6,322 nucleotides of DNA from Thermoplasmata archaeon. GTDB taxonomy: Archaea > Thermoplasmatota > Thermoplasmata > Lutacidiplasmatales > UBA184. The number at the start of each line of letters is the position of its first letter. Positions within the stretch are counted from its first letter, which is position 1. Below the pieces are notes generated by a model. That model was not told the origin of the DNA and ran no database searches. It saw only the letters and a program-made list of their open reading frames with translations. The stretch is taken from NCBI GenBank assembly GCA_030042955.1, contig JASHYQ010000073.1:1-6322 (forward strand), given 5' to 3'. The position numbers were made by a program, and so were the translations under genes. Positions 1 to 5,592 of this stretch are shown in pieces.

Positions 1-198
1 GCCCGGGTCTTCGGGATCTTCGGGCGACGGATGTTCACGACCTGGTTCCAGGTGAAGAGCCTCCTGGCGCGGCCGGAGCTGAAGGAGAAGATGGGGATGA
101 TCATCACCCACCGGATGCCGATCCGCGACCTTCCGCGCGCCATGGAGATCATCCAGTCGATGCAGGCGGCGAAGATCTCCCTCGAGCCGAGGTGGTAG
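1..198 (+). CDS. tdh: L-threonine 3-dehydrogenase, C-terminal part (5' end outside window)
   Basis: Frame 1 is open from the first base to a TAG at 196-198 and gives the last 65 residues of a protein. The piece contains GIFGRRMFTTW followed by an IITHRM segment, which matches the C-terminal region of threonine dehydrogenases (GIYGREMFETW and ITHRF in the E. coli enzyme, from memory). Tdh is a zinc- and NAD-dependent medium-chain dehydrogenase that oxidises L-threonine to 2-amino-3-oxobutanoate. The zinc-binding and NAD-binding parts lie outside the window and cannot be checked. The identification is strongly supported by the next gene, kbl, which starts one nucleotide after this stop and encodes the enzyme that uses the product. 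The Shine-Dalgarno sequence of kbl lies within the last codons of this gene, so the two are probably translationally coupled. Confidence 0.9.
   Translation, partial: ARVFGIFGRRMFTTWFQVKSLLARPELKEKMGMIITHRMPIRDLPRAMEIIQSMQAAKISLEPRW
189..194 (+). promoter_or_regulatory. Ribosome binding site of kbl
   Basis: GAGGTG lies five nucleotides before the ATG at 200. It overlaps the final sense codons of tdh, which fixes the kbl start and suggests coupled translation of the two genes. Confidence 0.8.
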
Positions 199-199
199 G

Positions 200-1393
200 A
201 TGCGCGACCCGGTCTCCTTCCTCGGCCAGGAGTACGCGGACCTCGTCCGTCAGGAGCTCGACTGGAAGCTACGGGTCCTCGAGGGCCCGAGCGCCCCGTG
301 GTGCCAGATCGATGGGAAGAGGGTGTTGATGTTCTGCTCGAACAACTACCTCGGGCTGAGCAACCATCCCCGCCTCAAGGCTGCCGCGACCCGGGCGGTG
401 GAGACGCACGGCGTCGGCTCCGGCTCCGTCCGGCCCATCGCCGGGAACATGGACCTCCACGTCGAGCTCGAGCACCGTCTGGCCAAGTTCAAGGGAGCCG
501 AGGCCTCGCTCGTCTACCAGAGCGGCTTCGCCGCCAACTCGGGCCTCATCCCGCAGCTCGCCGGCGAAGGGGACCTCATCGTGAGCGACGAGCTGAACCA
601 CGGAAGCATCATCGACGGGGTCCGGCTGTCGCGGGCGGAGCGGGCCGTCTACCACCACACGGACGTCGACGACCTCCGGAAGGTCCTCGGGACCGCGGAG
701 GCGCACGCTCCGGCGTACCGGCGCATCCTCGTGATCACGGACGGGGTTTTCTCGATGGACGGGGACATCGCGCCGCTCGACCGGATCGCCGCCGTCGCGG
801 GAGAGCACGGTGCGATGGTCTACGTTGACGACGCGCACGGCGAAGGGGTCCTCGGGGCCGGGGGTCGGGGGATCGTCTCCCACTTCAGCCTCCGACGCGA
901 CCAGGTCCACGTGGAGATGGGGACGTTCTCGAAGGCGTTCGGGGTCGTCGGTGGCCACATCTCGGGGTCGCGCTCCCTCGTCGACTTCGCGTACAACCGC
1001 TCGCGTACCTGGCTGCTGAGCGGCTCGCACCCGCCGCCGGTCGCCGCGGCGTGCCTGGCCGCGATCGACGTGCTCGAGAGCGAGCCGGAGCACGTGACGC
1101 GCCTCTGGGAGCACACCCGACGGTTCAAGAAGGCGATGAAGGACCTCGGGTTCCGGACGGGGAAGAGCGAGACCCCCATCACGCCGATCATGGTCGGGGA
1201 GAGTGGGCTCGCGAAACGGCTCAGCCAGCGGCTGTTCGAGCTCGGGGTCTTCGCCCTCCCGATCGTCTTTCCGATGGTGGCGAAGGACCAGGCCCGGATC
1301 CGGACGATCATGAACGCGGCGCTCACGGCCGACGACGTCACGTTCGCGATCTCCGCGTTTGAGAAGGCCGGTCGGGAGCTCCACCTCCTGTAG
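200..1393 (+). CDS. kbl: Glycine C-acetyltransferase (2-amino-3-ketobutyrate CoA ligase)
   Basis: This encodes 397 residues, the usual length for this cytosolic PLP enzyme of the alpha-oxoamine synthase family. It cleaves 2-amino-3-oxobutanoate with CoA to glycine and acetyl-CoA. Visible family features are the N-terminal segment around CSNNYLGL (46-53), the ELNHGSIIDG stretch with His134 expected to stack on PLP, TDGVFSMDGD (180-189), the VDDAHGEG motif with Asp211 and His213 (209-216), and GTFSKAFG (241-248) with Lys245 as the Schiff-base lysine. Related enzymes of this fold (8-amino-7-oxononanoate synthase, serine palmitoyltransferase, 5-aminolevulinate synthase) share these motifs. The position directly behind tdh, one nucleotide after its stop, decides for Kbl. 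The ATG start is supported by a well-spaced GAGGTG. The two enzymes form the threonine-to-glycine degradation route. Confidence 0.95.
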   Translation: MRDPVSFLGQEYADLVRQELDWKLRVLEGPSAPWCQIDGKRVLMFCSNNYLGLSNHPRLKAAATRAVETHGVGSGSVRPIAGNMDLHVELEHRLAKFKGAEASLVYQSGFAANSGLIPQLAGEGDLIVSDELNHGSIIDGVRLSRAERAVYHHTDVDDLRKVLGTAEAHAPAYRRILVITDGVFSMDGDIAPLDRIAAVAGEHGAMVYVDDAHGEGVLGAGGRGIVSHFSLRRDQVHVEMGTFSKAFGVVGGHISGSRSLVDFAYNRSRTWLLSGSHPPPVAAACLAAIDVLESEPEHVTRLWEHTRRFKKAMKDLGFRTGKSETPITPIMVGESGLAKRLSQRLFELGVFALPIVFPMVAKDQARIRTIMNAALTADDVTFAISAFEKAGRELHLL

Positions 1394-1395
1394 CG

Positions 1396-1420
1396 GGGCC
1401 CGGCCGCTTACCCGGGGCCC
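1396..1420 (+). other. Imperfect GC-rich hairpin after kbl
   Basis: Two copies of GGGGCCC (1395-1401 and 1414-1420) flank a short loop. They can pair as a stem of about eight base pairs with one bulged base. It sits just behind the kbl stop and before the next promoter, so it may help end the tdh-kbl transcript. Archaeal termination relies mainly on T tracts, and no T run follows directly (the nearest pyrimidine-rich stretch is 1446-1455), so a terminator role is only a guess. In DNA this GC-rich such a pairing could arise by chance. Confidence 0.25.
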
Positions 1421-1429
1421 ATCACCCGC

Positions 1430-1438
1430 GTAAATACT
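1430..1438 (+). promoter_or_regulatory. TATA-like box for the DUF2203 gene
   Basis: GTAAATACT is the only A/T-rich stretch in the 68-base spacer between kbl and the next gene. Its centre is about 28 bases ahead of the ATG at 1462, the archaeal TATA-to-start distance expected if transcription begins at or next to the start codon. No Shine-Dalgarno sequence precedes that ATG, which fits a leaderless mRNA. Confidence 0.6.
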
Positions 1439-1461
1439 CGTCGCGCTCTTTCCCTTAGCAG

Positions 1462-1953
1462 ATGGTCAACCCGGCAAGCGACCCGGAGCCCGAGCTCCCC
1501 CACCCAGCTCGTCTGTGGACCGTCCCGGAAGCCAACCGCCGGTTGGCCCAGCTGGCCGAGCTGTTGCCTCGGCTCCGGACGTGGGCCCTCCGCCTCAGCG
1601 AGGTGCAGACCGAGGTCGACCGGCTCACGGCGTTCTGGGGGAAGGAGGTCGATGCGTCCGACCACGTCGACCACGAGCGCAAGGCCCAGCTCGACTCGGA
1701 GTGGCAGCACCTCACCCACCGGCTCGAGGAGGCCGTCGGCGCTCTCCAGCGGGACGGGATCGAAGTGAAGGACCTTCCCGGGGGACTGGTCGACTTCTAC
1801 GGACTCGTCGACGGCGAGGTCGTCTTCCTCTGCTGGCGCCTCGGCGAGGCGGAGGTCGGGTTCTACCACCGTCTCGACGGAGGGTACCGTTCCCGGCGGC
1901 CGATCCCCGAGACCGGTCGCCCGACGACCCCGAGCCCGCGCGAACGCAGCTAG
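1462..1953 (+). CDS. DUF2203 family protein
   Basis: This is a 163-residue soluble protein of the DUF2203 family, whose function is unknown. Recognisable landmarks are the opening LWTVPEANRRL (18-28) followed by a leucine-rich amphipathic helix, a long helical and probably coiled-coil region (about 35-97), then GIEVKDLPGGLVDF (99-112), LCWRLGE (123-129) and a FYHRL...GYRSRRPI tail (134-148). The order and spacing of these blocks are those of the family. The last 15 residues are polar and likely disordered. The ATG at 1462 has no ribosome binding site but is correctly placed behind a TATA-like box for a leaderless transcript. The gene is convergent with the DUF72 gene, and their stop codons overlap within a CTAG at 1950-1953. 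There is no sign that it belongs to the tdh-kbl operon, since it has its own promoter-like element. Confidence 0.85.
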   Translation: MVNPASDPEPELPHPARLWTVPEANRRLAQLAELLPRLRTWALRLSEVQTEVDRLTAFWGKEVDASDHVDHERKAQLDSEWQHLTHRLEEAVGALQRDGIEVKDLPGGLVDFYGLVDGEVVFLCWRLGEAEVGFYHRLDGGYRSRRPIPETGRPTTPSPRERS

Positions 1954-2786
1954 GGGGGCTCCGGCCCCACCGCGTCCTCGAGACGTTGGGCACCTCGGGC
2001 GTACCGTCCGATGTCCACCGGCTCGAGCCCCATCGCGACCCGGAACTCGTTCACGGACGCCGGCGCGAACCCTGCGTAGTGGTTGTTGAAGAAGACGAAC
2101 GACGCCTGGAGGGCGTCCTGGCGTTGCCGGAGCCGCTCGGCCCAGCGCCGGGTCTCCGTGCTCCGGTCGACCCGGACCTCCCCGTGCTGTTCCGCCGGCA
2201 CGGTCGTGTGGTCGCCGATGAACCGGAGGTAGACGAAGTCCGACGTCAGCTCGGGCGGAATGTCGAGATAGGTGAGGTACGACCAGGCGAGCGCGACCCT
2301 CCGGTCGGCGAGCATCCGTCGGAGTCCGACCCAGACCTCCCCCTGATACCAGCCCGCATCCCGCAGCTCGACCGCATAGCGAAGGGACGGGTCGAGGGCG
2401 TCGAGGAGGGAGGTGAGGAACGTCGTGGCTCGCCCCGGTCGGACCCAGGGAGGGAACTGGAGAAGGATCGGTCCGAGCTTAGGGCCGAGCGCCCGGGCGC
2501 TCCCCAGGAACCCGTCGACCGCCGGGGGGTCGACCGGGCTCTTCGGGTCGAGGAGGTCGCGAGGAAACTTGAGCGTGAACAGGAAGGGGTCCGGGGTCTT
2601 GCGACGCCACCCCTCGACGAGGGCCCGGGTCGGGCTCCGGTAGTAGGTCGCGTCGACCTCGACGGTGTCGAAGAGGCGGGCGTAGACGGAGAGCCGCTCC
2701 CCGTCCGCTAGCCCCCTGGGATAGACCCGGCCCCACCAGGCGTCCGAGGTCCACGACGAGCATCCGACCCGCACCCGGGAGTCCAT
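1950..2786 (-). CDS. DUF72 (YecE-like) family protein
   Basis: This encodes 278 residues, close to the length I recall for E. coli YecE (about 270). DUF72 proteins adopt a TIM-barrel-like fold and have no established biochemical role. Family motifs appear in the usual order: VGCSSW (7-12), VEVDATYYRSP (43-53), LFTLKFP (69-75), ILLQFPP (107-113), AVELRD (138-143), VYLRFIG (185-191) and FFNNHYAGFAP (232-242). The acidic and aromatic residues in these blocks are typical of the conserved pocket. The reading frame is open far upstream, but the family begins at the VGCSSW strand. The ATG at 2786 has a GGGAG five bases before it, so I place the start there and treat the upstream extension, which lies antisense-frame over the neighbouring gene, as spurious. 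The gene lies 47 bases downstream of the zinc-ribbon membrane protein and is probably co-transcribed with it. Confidence 0.9.
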   Translation of the reverse strand: MDSRVRVGCSSWTSDAWWGRVYPRGLADGERLSVYARLFDTVEVDATYYRSPTRALVEGWRRKTPDPFLFTLKFPRDLLDPKSPVDPPAVDGFLGSARALGPKLGPILLQFPPWVRPGRATTFLTSLLDALDPSLRYAVELRDAGWYQGEVWVGLRRMLADRRVALAWSYLTYLDIPPELTSDFVYLRFIGDHTTVPAEQHGEVRVDRSTETRRWAERLRQRQDALQASFVFFNNHYAGFAPASVNEFRVAMGLEPVDIGRYARGAQRLEDAVGPEPP

Positions 2787-2791
2787 GGAAT

Positions 2792-2796
2792 CTCCC
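2792..2796 (-). promoter_or_regulatory. Ribosome binding site deciding the DUF72 start
   Basis: On the minus strand GGGAG lies five bases ahead of the ATG at 2786. It supports that start over the much longer open frame, and fits translation from an internal position of a two-gene transcript. Confidence 0.6.
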
Positions 2797-2833
2797 TCGC
2801 GCTCCTCGACGTCGAAGTCCCCGTCGAGCGCCG

Positions 2834-3754
2834 CTAGGAGGCCGCGGGCCCGGTCTGAGCCATCTGGATCGCCCGGATGGAGAGGGCGAAGCCTCCCAAC
2901 AGCGCAAGGGCCGCCGAACCGGCGACCAGCCAGGGGAACGGGCCCGCCAGGGAGAGGACCACGAGCGCGACCGGTGCGAGCAGTCCCGCCCCGCCACCCA
3001 CGACCCCGGCCGCCGGCTGGTCGGAGCGGATGGTGAGGATCGCGGCGACCGCGGCGATGACCGCCACGAACCCGAGGAGCACGACCCCCGCCCCGATCGA
3101 TGCGACGAACTGCTCGAGGTCCGAGAACGGTGTGAGGGAGACCGACGAGTTGTTGTCCGCTGCCCCGACGCTCATCGTGACCTGGATGCCCGTCGCGCCC
3201 GACGAATAAAGGGTCGAGACGAACGCGTAGACGAGTACGGTGGAGTAGCCGTGCGTCGTGAACTGGAAAGTGAGCCCGCCGGTCGGCAGCCCGGAGACCG
3301 CGAACGACCCACCGGGACCGGTCACGGTCTGGACCGGTGCCCCGGATTCCGGCGTCACGAGCACCGTGACGCCCGGTCCCGGCGTAGCCCCACCGGAGGG
3401 GTGGCTCAGATACACGACCCCGTTCGCGTCGAAGCTCCCCGGGGCCGGTGCGAGGAACGCATAGTACCCGAAGAGGCCGGCCAGGACGGCGGCGACAACC
3501 ACCACCCCGAGGAGGGAGCCGGCGGCCAGCCGACGGGCGCGCCATCGGGGGACCCGCGGAGGGGGGAGCGCGGGGTAAAGTCCCGGCACGACCTCCCAGC
3601 TGTAGAGCGGCGGCGGGTCCCGCGGGACGACCACCGGGACGGGGGCATGGCAGTGAGAGCACGAAAACCACTGGGTCGGCGGCGACGGCGCGAGGACAGC
3701 GTGGAGCGGGGTACCGCACGCCGGGCAGCGGACCGTCACTTCGGGGCCGACCAT
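2834..3754 (-). CDS. Membrane protein with N-terminal zinc ribbon and carboxypeptidase-regulatory-like domain
   Basis: The product has 306 residues and no name I can give. The N-terminus carries a zinc ribbon with Cys10-x2-Cys13 and Cys32-x2-Cys35. A proline-rich linker (about 38-70) and an arginine cluster follow. A first membrane helix at about 76-101 leads into a domain at about 106-195 rich in glycine, valine and threonine. Its GPGGSFAVSGLPTGGLTF segment resembles carboxypeptidase-regulatory-like or other Ig-like beta-sandwich folds. Three more hydrophobic helices follow at about 219-242, 251-271 and 273-293. With the basic flank before helix 1, the zinc ribbon is expected in the cytoplasm and the beta domain outside; this is inference. 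The ATG at 3754 gives MVGPEVTVRCPAC directly before the ribbon and has no ribosome binding site, so the message may be leaderless. DUF72 follows 47 bases downstream on the same strand. Membrane proteins of this general plan are frequent in Thermoplasmata; the function is unknown. Confidence 0.8.
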   Translation of the reverse strand: MVGPEVTVRCPACGTPLHAVLAPSPPTQWFSCSHCHAPVPVVVPRDPPPLYSWEVVPGLYPALPPPRVPRWRARRLAAGSLLGVVVVAAVLAGLFGYYAFLAPAPGSFDANGVVYLSHPSGGATPGPGVTVLVTPESGAPVQTVTGPGGSFAVSGLPTGGLTFQFTTHGYSTVLVYAFVSTLYSSGATGIQVTMSVGAADNNSSVSLTPFSDLEQFVASIGAGVVLLGFVAVIAAVAAILTIRSDQPAAGVVGGGAGLLAPVALVVLSLAGPFPWLVAGSAALALLGGFALSIRAIQMAQTGPAAS

Positions 3755-3775
3755 CGGGGGCGACCGAGCCGCTCC

Positions 3776-3780
3776 GAGGT
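3776..3780 (+). promoter_or_regulatory. Ribosome binding site of the DUF99 gene
   Basis: GAGGT lies seven bases before the TTG at 3788. It is the main argument for that rare start codon, because no ATG or GTG exists in the short stretch before the conserved protein begins. Confidence 0.55.
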
Positions 3781-3786
3781 CTTAGC
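3779..3786 (-). promoter_or_regulatory. Possible TATA-like element for the zinc-ribbon membrane gene
   Basis: Read on the minus strand, GCTAAGAC is the least GC-rich segment upstream of the ATG at 3754. Its centre is about 28 bases away, the distance expected for a leaderless transcript. The match to a TATA box is weak, and the element overlaps the ribosome binding site of the divergent DUF99 gene. Confidence 0.3.
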
Positions 3787-3787
3787 C

Positions 3788-4426
3788 TTGCGGCGCACCC
3801 TCGGGAAGCCCCACTTCCATGTGGTCGGGGTGGACGACGGCGCGTTCCACCGGGAGGATACGTGGGCCCCGGTCGCGGCGGTCTCGATGGCCGTGCCCTC
3901 CCGGGTCGAGTCGGTACGGCTCGGTCGCGTGCGGGTCGACGGGGACGATGCGGCCTCCGAGATCGCCCGACTCATCCGGGGGACGGGAGGCCTCGAGAGC
4001 GTGCGAGCCGTCCTCCTGGACGGAGCGGTCGTCGGCGGGTTCAACGTGATCGACCTCGACCGGCTTCATGCGGACCTACGCGTGCCGGTCGTCGCGGTGA
4101 CCCGGCACGCGCCGGACTTTGCGGCGATCCACGCCGCGCTCCGCAAGTGGTTCCCCAAGGACTCAGCGAGCCGCTGGCGGCGTCTTCGGGCCCACCGGCT
4201 GTTCCGTCTACCGTACCCCGAGCTTCCGCTGCTCGTGGCCGCGGTCGGCTGCCGGCGCGAGGAGGCGGCGTTGCTCGTACGCCGGACGACCGTCGCGGGG
4301 CACGTTCCGGAACCGGTACGCCTCGCCCATCTCGTCGCCTCCGCCGGGGCCTCGCCCCGCCGCCCGAGCGAGAGAAGGGTTAAGGGGGACAACCGGCGTC
4401 GGAGACCGCGCGGGCCTGTAGCTTAG
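3788..4426 (+). CDS. DUF99 (UPF0215) family protein, endonuclease V-like fold
   Basis: The product has 212 residues and belongs to DUF99, a mainly archaeal family related in fold to endonuclease V and suspected to act on nucleic acids. Typical landmarks are FHVVGVDDGAF (10-20) with Asp16 and Asp17, VRVDGDDA (48-55), VLLDGAVVGGFNVIDL (75-90) with Asp78, VPVVAVTR (99-106), a DFAAIHAALRKWF helix (110-122) and VPEPVRLAHLVASA (173-186). The acidic residues at the strand ends could bind metal as in endonuclease V, but I cannot confirm a catalytic set. I chose TTG 3788 because GAGGT precedes it by seven bases and the family starts a few residues before the first beta strand; GTG codons at 3821 and 3830 would remove that strand. 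After the family core comes an arginine-rich tail of about 25 residues whose TAG stop lies inside the downstream tRNA gene. It is divergent from the zinc-ribbon gene across 33 bases. Confidence 0.85.
   Translation: MRRTLGKPHFHVVGVDDGAFHREDTWAPVAAVSMAVPSRVESVRLGRVRVDGDDAASEIARLIRGTGGLESVRAVLLDGAVVGGFNVIDLDRLHADLRVPVVAVTRHAPDFAAIHAALRKWFPKDSASRWRRLRAHRLFRLPYPELPLLVAAVGCRREEAALLVRRTTVAGHVPEPVRLAHLVASAGASPRRPSERRVKGDNRRRRPRGPVA
4379..4385 (+). promoter_or_regulatory. Possible TATA-like element for tRNA-Arg
   Basis: GTTAAGG, centred about 30 bases before the tRNA, is the only A/T-containing core nearby and would start transcription a few bases upstream of the mature 5' end. It lies inside the C-terminal codons of the DUF99 gene. 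The match is weak, and read-through from DUF99 is an alternative. Confidence 0.35.
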
Positions 4427-4518
4427 CCCGGACGAAGCACTGGCCTTCTAAGCCAGCTAACTCGGGTTCAAAGGCCGGGGGCGACGGCCGCCTCCGGCGG
4501 AGACTCCCGACAGGCCCG
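4412..4518 (+). tRNA. tRNA-Arg(TCT), interrupted in the T-loop by an intron
   Basis: All cloverleaf parts can be drawn. The acceptor stem 4412-4418/4511-4517 has seven perfect pairs, and G4518 is the discriminator. The D-stem is 4421-4424/4435-4438 with GG at 4430-4431. The anticodon stem is 4440-4444/4452-4456 with loop CTTCTAA and anticodon TCT at 4447-4449, reading AGA and possibly AGG as arginine. The variable region is CTAAC and the T-stem 4462-4466/4506-4510. T8-A14 and G15-C48 tertiary partners are present, and A4432 occupies position 20, a known arginine identity site. No CCA is encoded. The T-loop starts normally (TTCAAA) but is followed by 32 extra bases before its last T. Removing 4473-4504 leaves a canonical TTCAAAT loop and a 75-nt tRNA. 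The 5' part overlaps the last 15 bases of the DUF99 frame, and the 3' end is six bases from the stop of the convergent gene. Confidence 0.93.
4473..4504 (+). other. Non-canonical tRNA intron at position 59/60 (T-loop)
   Basis: This 32-nt insert has the geometry of an archaeal bulge-helix-bulge splicing substrate. The T-stem forms the outer helix. Positions 4467-4470 face 4499-4502 as the central four-pair helix (T-G, T-A, C-G and one A-G mismatch). Three-base bulges are AAG 4471-4473 and ACT 4503-4505. The inner helix pairs 4474-4482 with 4490-4498 (nine pairs, one G-T) and closes a seven-base loop. Cutting after the second base of each bulge, as known for the tRNA splicing endonuclease, removes 4473-4504 exactly and yields a standard T-loop. 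Introns at this position are known mainly from Thermoproteales; the imperfect central helix is a relaxed version of the motif. Alternatively the tRNA could be a decayed copy, but the perfect stems elsewhere argue against it. Confidence 0.88.
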
Positions 4519-4524
4519 TGCGCC

Positions 4525-5592
4525 TTACGCCGCGCTGACCACGGCCTGGCATTTCTCGCAGAGGATCCCCTGGTGGCCCGGAGGGAGCGGGGACCCACAG
4601 AGCGGACAGGCCGCGCGAGCGTCGGCCGCGGCGAGCAGCTCCTGCACGCTGGTCCGAAGGGCCGGGTTGGCGCCTTGAACCGGCGGCTCGGGGGCACGGC
4701 TCTCCGAGGGCGTGGATGCGGGGGCGAAGGCGTCGAGGCGAGGGCGGTACACCCCGGTCCGTCGGTCGAACGTGACGAGTCCCCGGGCGGCCAGGCCTTG
4801 GAGCGCCGAGTCCATCAGCTCCCGGACCCCGCCAAAGACGTGGGCGACCTCGACCGCGGTCAGGCCGGGGGATTCGACGAGCACCTGAAGGACTCGCGAG
4901 GCCAGCAGCGGCATCTCGCCCTGTCCGACCACCTGGTCGACGTGCCAGCTCAGGCGGGCCGAGCGTCGAACGTACCGCTGCGCGGGAAGGCGCCCGGCTC
5001 GAGGGTCCGCGAGGAGGAGGGAGCGGACGAGGTCGAGCTCGTAGGCGACGCGTTCGTCGGGATAGTACGAGAGGACCGCGACACAGAACGGAAGCAGCCC
5101 CCGGCTCCGGCAGACTTGCATGCCTCCTTTCAGGCTATCCAGGAAGGTCGGGAGTGTGATTCGGGCGCCTCCCGCCGCCGCCCGGTCTTCCTCGGCTCGG
5201 CTCCGGGGAAGGTAATGCTCGCGCAGGAGGAACCGCTCGACCGTCCGCACCGGGGCCGTTTTGCCTCCGGGGTAGATCTCCCCGATCCCTTCCTCGTCGA
5301 CCGTCATCCGCTCGAAGGGCCGCAGGAACTCCCAAGCCGCCCCAGCGGGGGCCGGCGGGTCGAGCCACATCTCGACCGGAGCGACCGGCAGCTTCGGGTC
5401 GGCGAGGAGGTCGTAGAAGGTGGCGTACTCCTTCTTGCCGACCCGCAGGCGGAAGGGCGCAATGGGGGTGCGGCGCCGTGCAAGGTACTCCTCGTAGGCC
5501 CGCGAGAGCGCTCGCTCCGAGAAGGAGTCGTGCCGCTCGTTCGCCAGGTTCTGGGCGAGGCGCTGCAGCTCAGGAAGGGGAACGACCGCCAC
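4525..5592 (-). CDS. Uncharacterised protein with winged-helix and C-terminal zinc-ribbon domains
   Basis: The product has 355 residues; I do not recognise a named family. The N-terminal part (1-60) is predicted helical and charged. A mixed alpha/beta region follows to about residue 225, containing EMWLDPP (74-80), IGEIYPGGK (103-111) and a MQVCRSRGLLPFC stretch (158-170). Residues 227-287 look like a winged helix-turn-helix: helices around ASRVLQVLVES and TAVEVAHVF, a recognition-like helix RELMDSALQGLAARGL, and a wing VTFDRRTGVYRP. A proline- and alanine-rich linker leads to a zinc ribbon with Cys329-x2-Cys332 and Cys345-x2-Cys348. This suggests a nucleic-acid-binding or regulatory role, but only by inference. 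The start is GTG at 5592, preceded by GGAGGT. It overlaps the 3' end of the glycosyltransferase gene by 23 bases, so the two are likely translated from one transcript. Its stop lies six bases from the convergent tRNA. Confidence 0.75.
   Translation of the reverse strand: MAVVPLPELQRLAQNLANERHDSFSERALSRAYEEYLARRRTPIAPFRLRVGKKEYATFYDLLADPKLPVAPVEMWLDPPAPAGAAWEFLRPFERMTVDEEGIGEIYPGGKTAPVRTVERFLLREHYLPRSRAEEDRAAAGGARITLPTFLDSLKGGMQVCRSRGLLPFCVAVLSYYPDERVAYELDLVRSLLLADPRAGRLPAQRYVRRSARLSWHVDQVVGQGEMPLLASRVLQVLVESPGLTAVEVAHVFGGVRELMDSALQGLAARGLVTFDRRTGVYRPRLDAFAPASTPSESRAPEPPVQGANPALRTSVQELLAAADARAACPLCGSPLPPGHQGILCEKCQAVVSAA

Noticed and set aside
269..1384. Long minus-strand open frame opposite kbl (371 residues)
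   Set aside because: Its composition is arginine- and aspartate-rich with no domain-like pattern. It is the antisense shadow of a clearly recognised gene in GC-rich DNA.
1515..2711. Plus-strand open frame of 398 residues across DUF2203 and DUF72
   Set aside because: It spans two well-identified genes on opposite strands and shows only a low-complexity arginine/proline/glycine sequence.
2787..3719. N-terminal extension of the DUF72 frame to a 589-residue protein
   Set aside because: It is arginine-, glycine- and proline-rich, matches no domain, and overlaps the zinc-ribbon membrane gene on the same strand in another frame. The family start and a ribosome binding site both point to the ATG at 2786.
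3251..3787. Upstream extension of the DUF99 frame to an ATG near 3251
   Set aside because: The added stretch lies over the opposite-strand membrane gene and has no family similarity. DUF99 proteins start near the TTG at 3788.
4473..4504. T-loop insert read as a terminator hairpin or a small mobile insertion
   Set aside because: No T run follows, there are no direct repeats, and the splice geometry restores a perfect T-loop, which an intron explains better.
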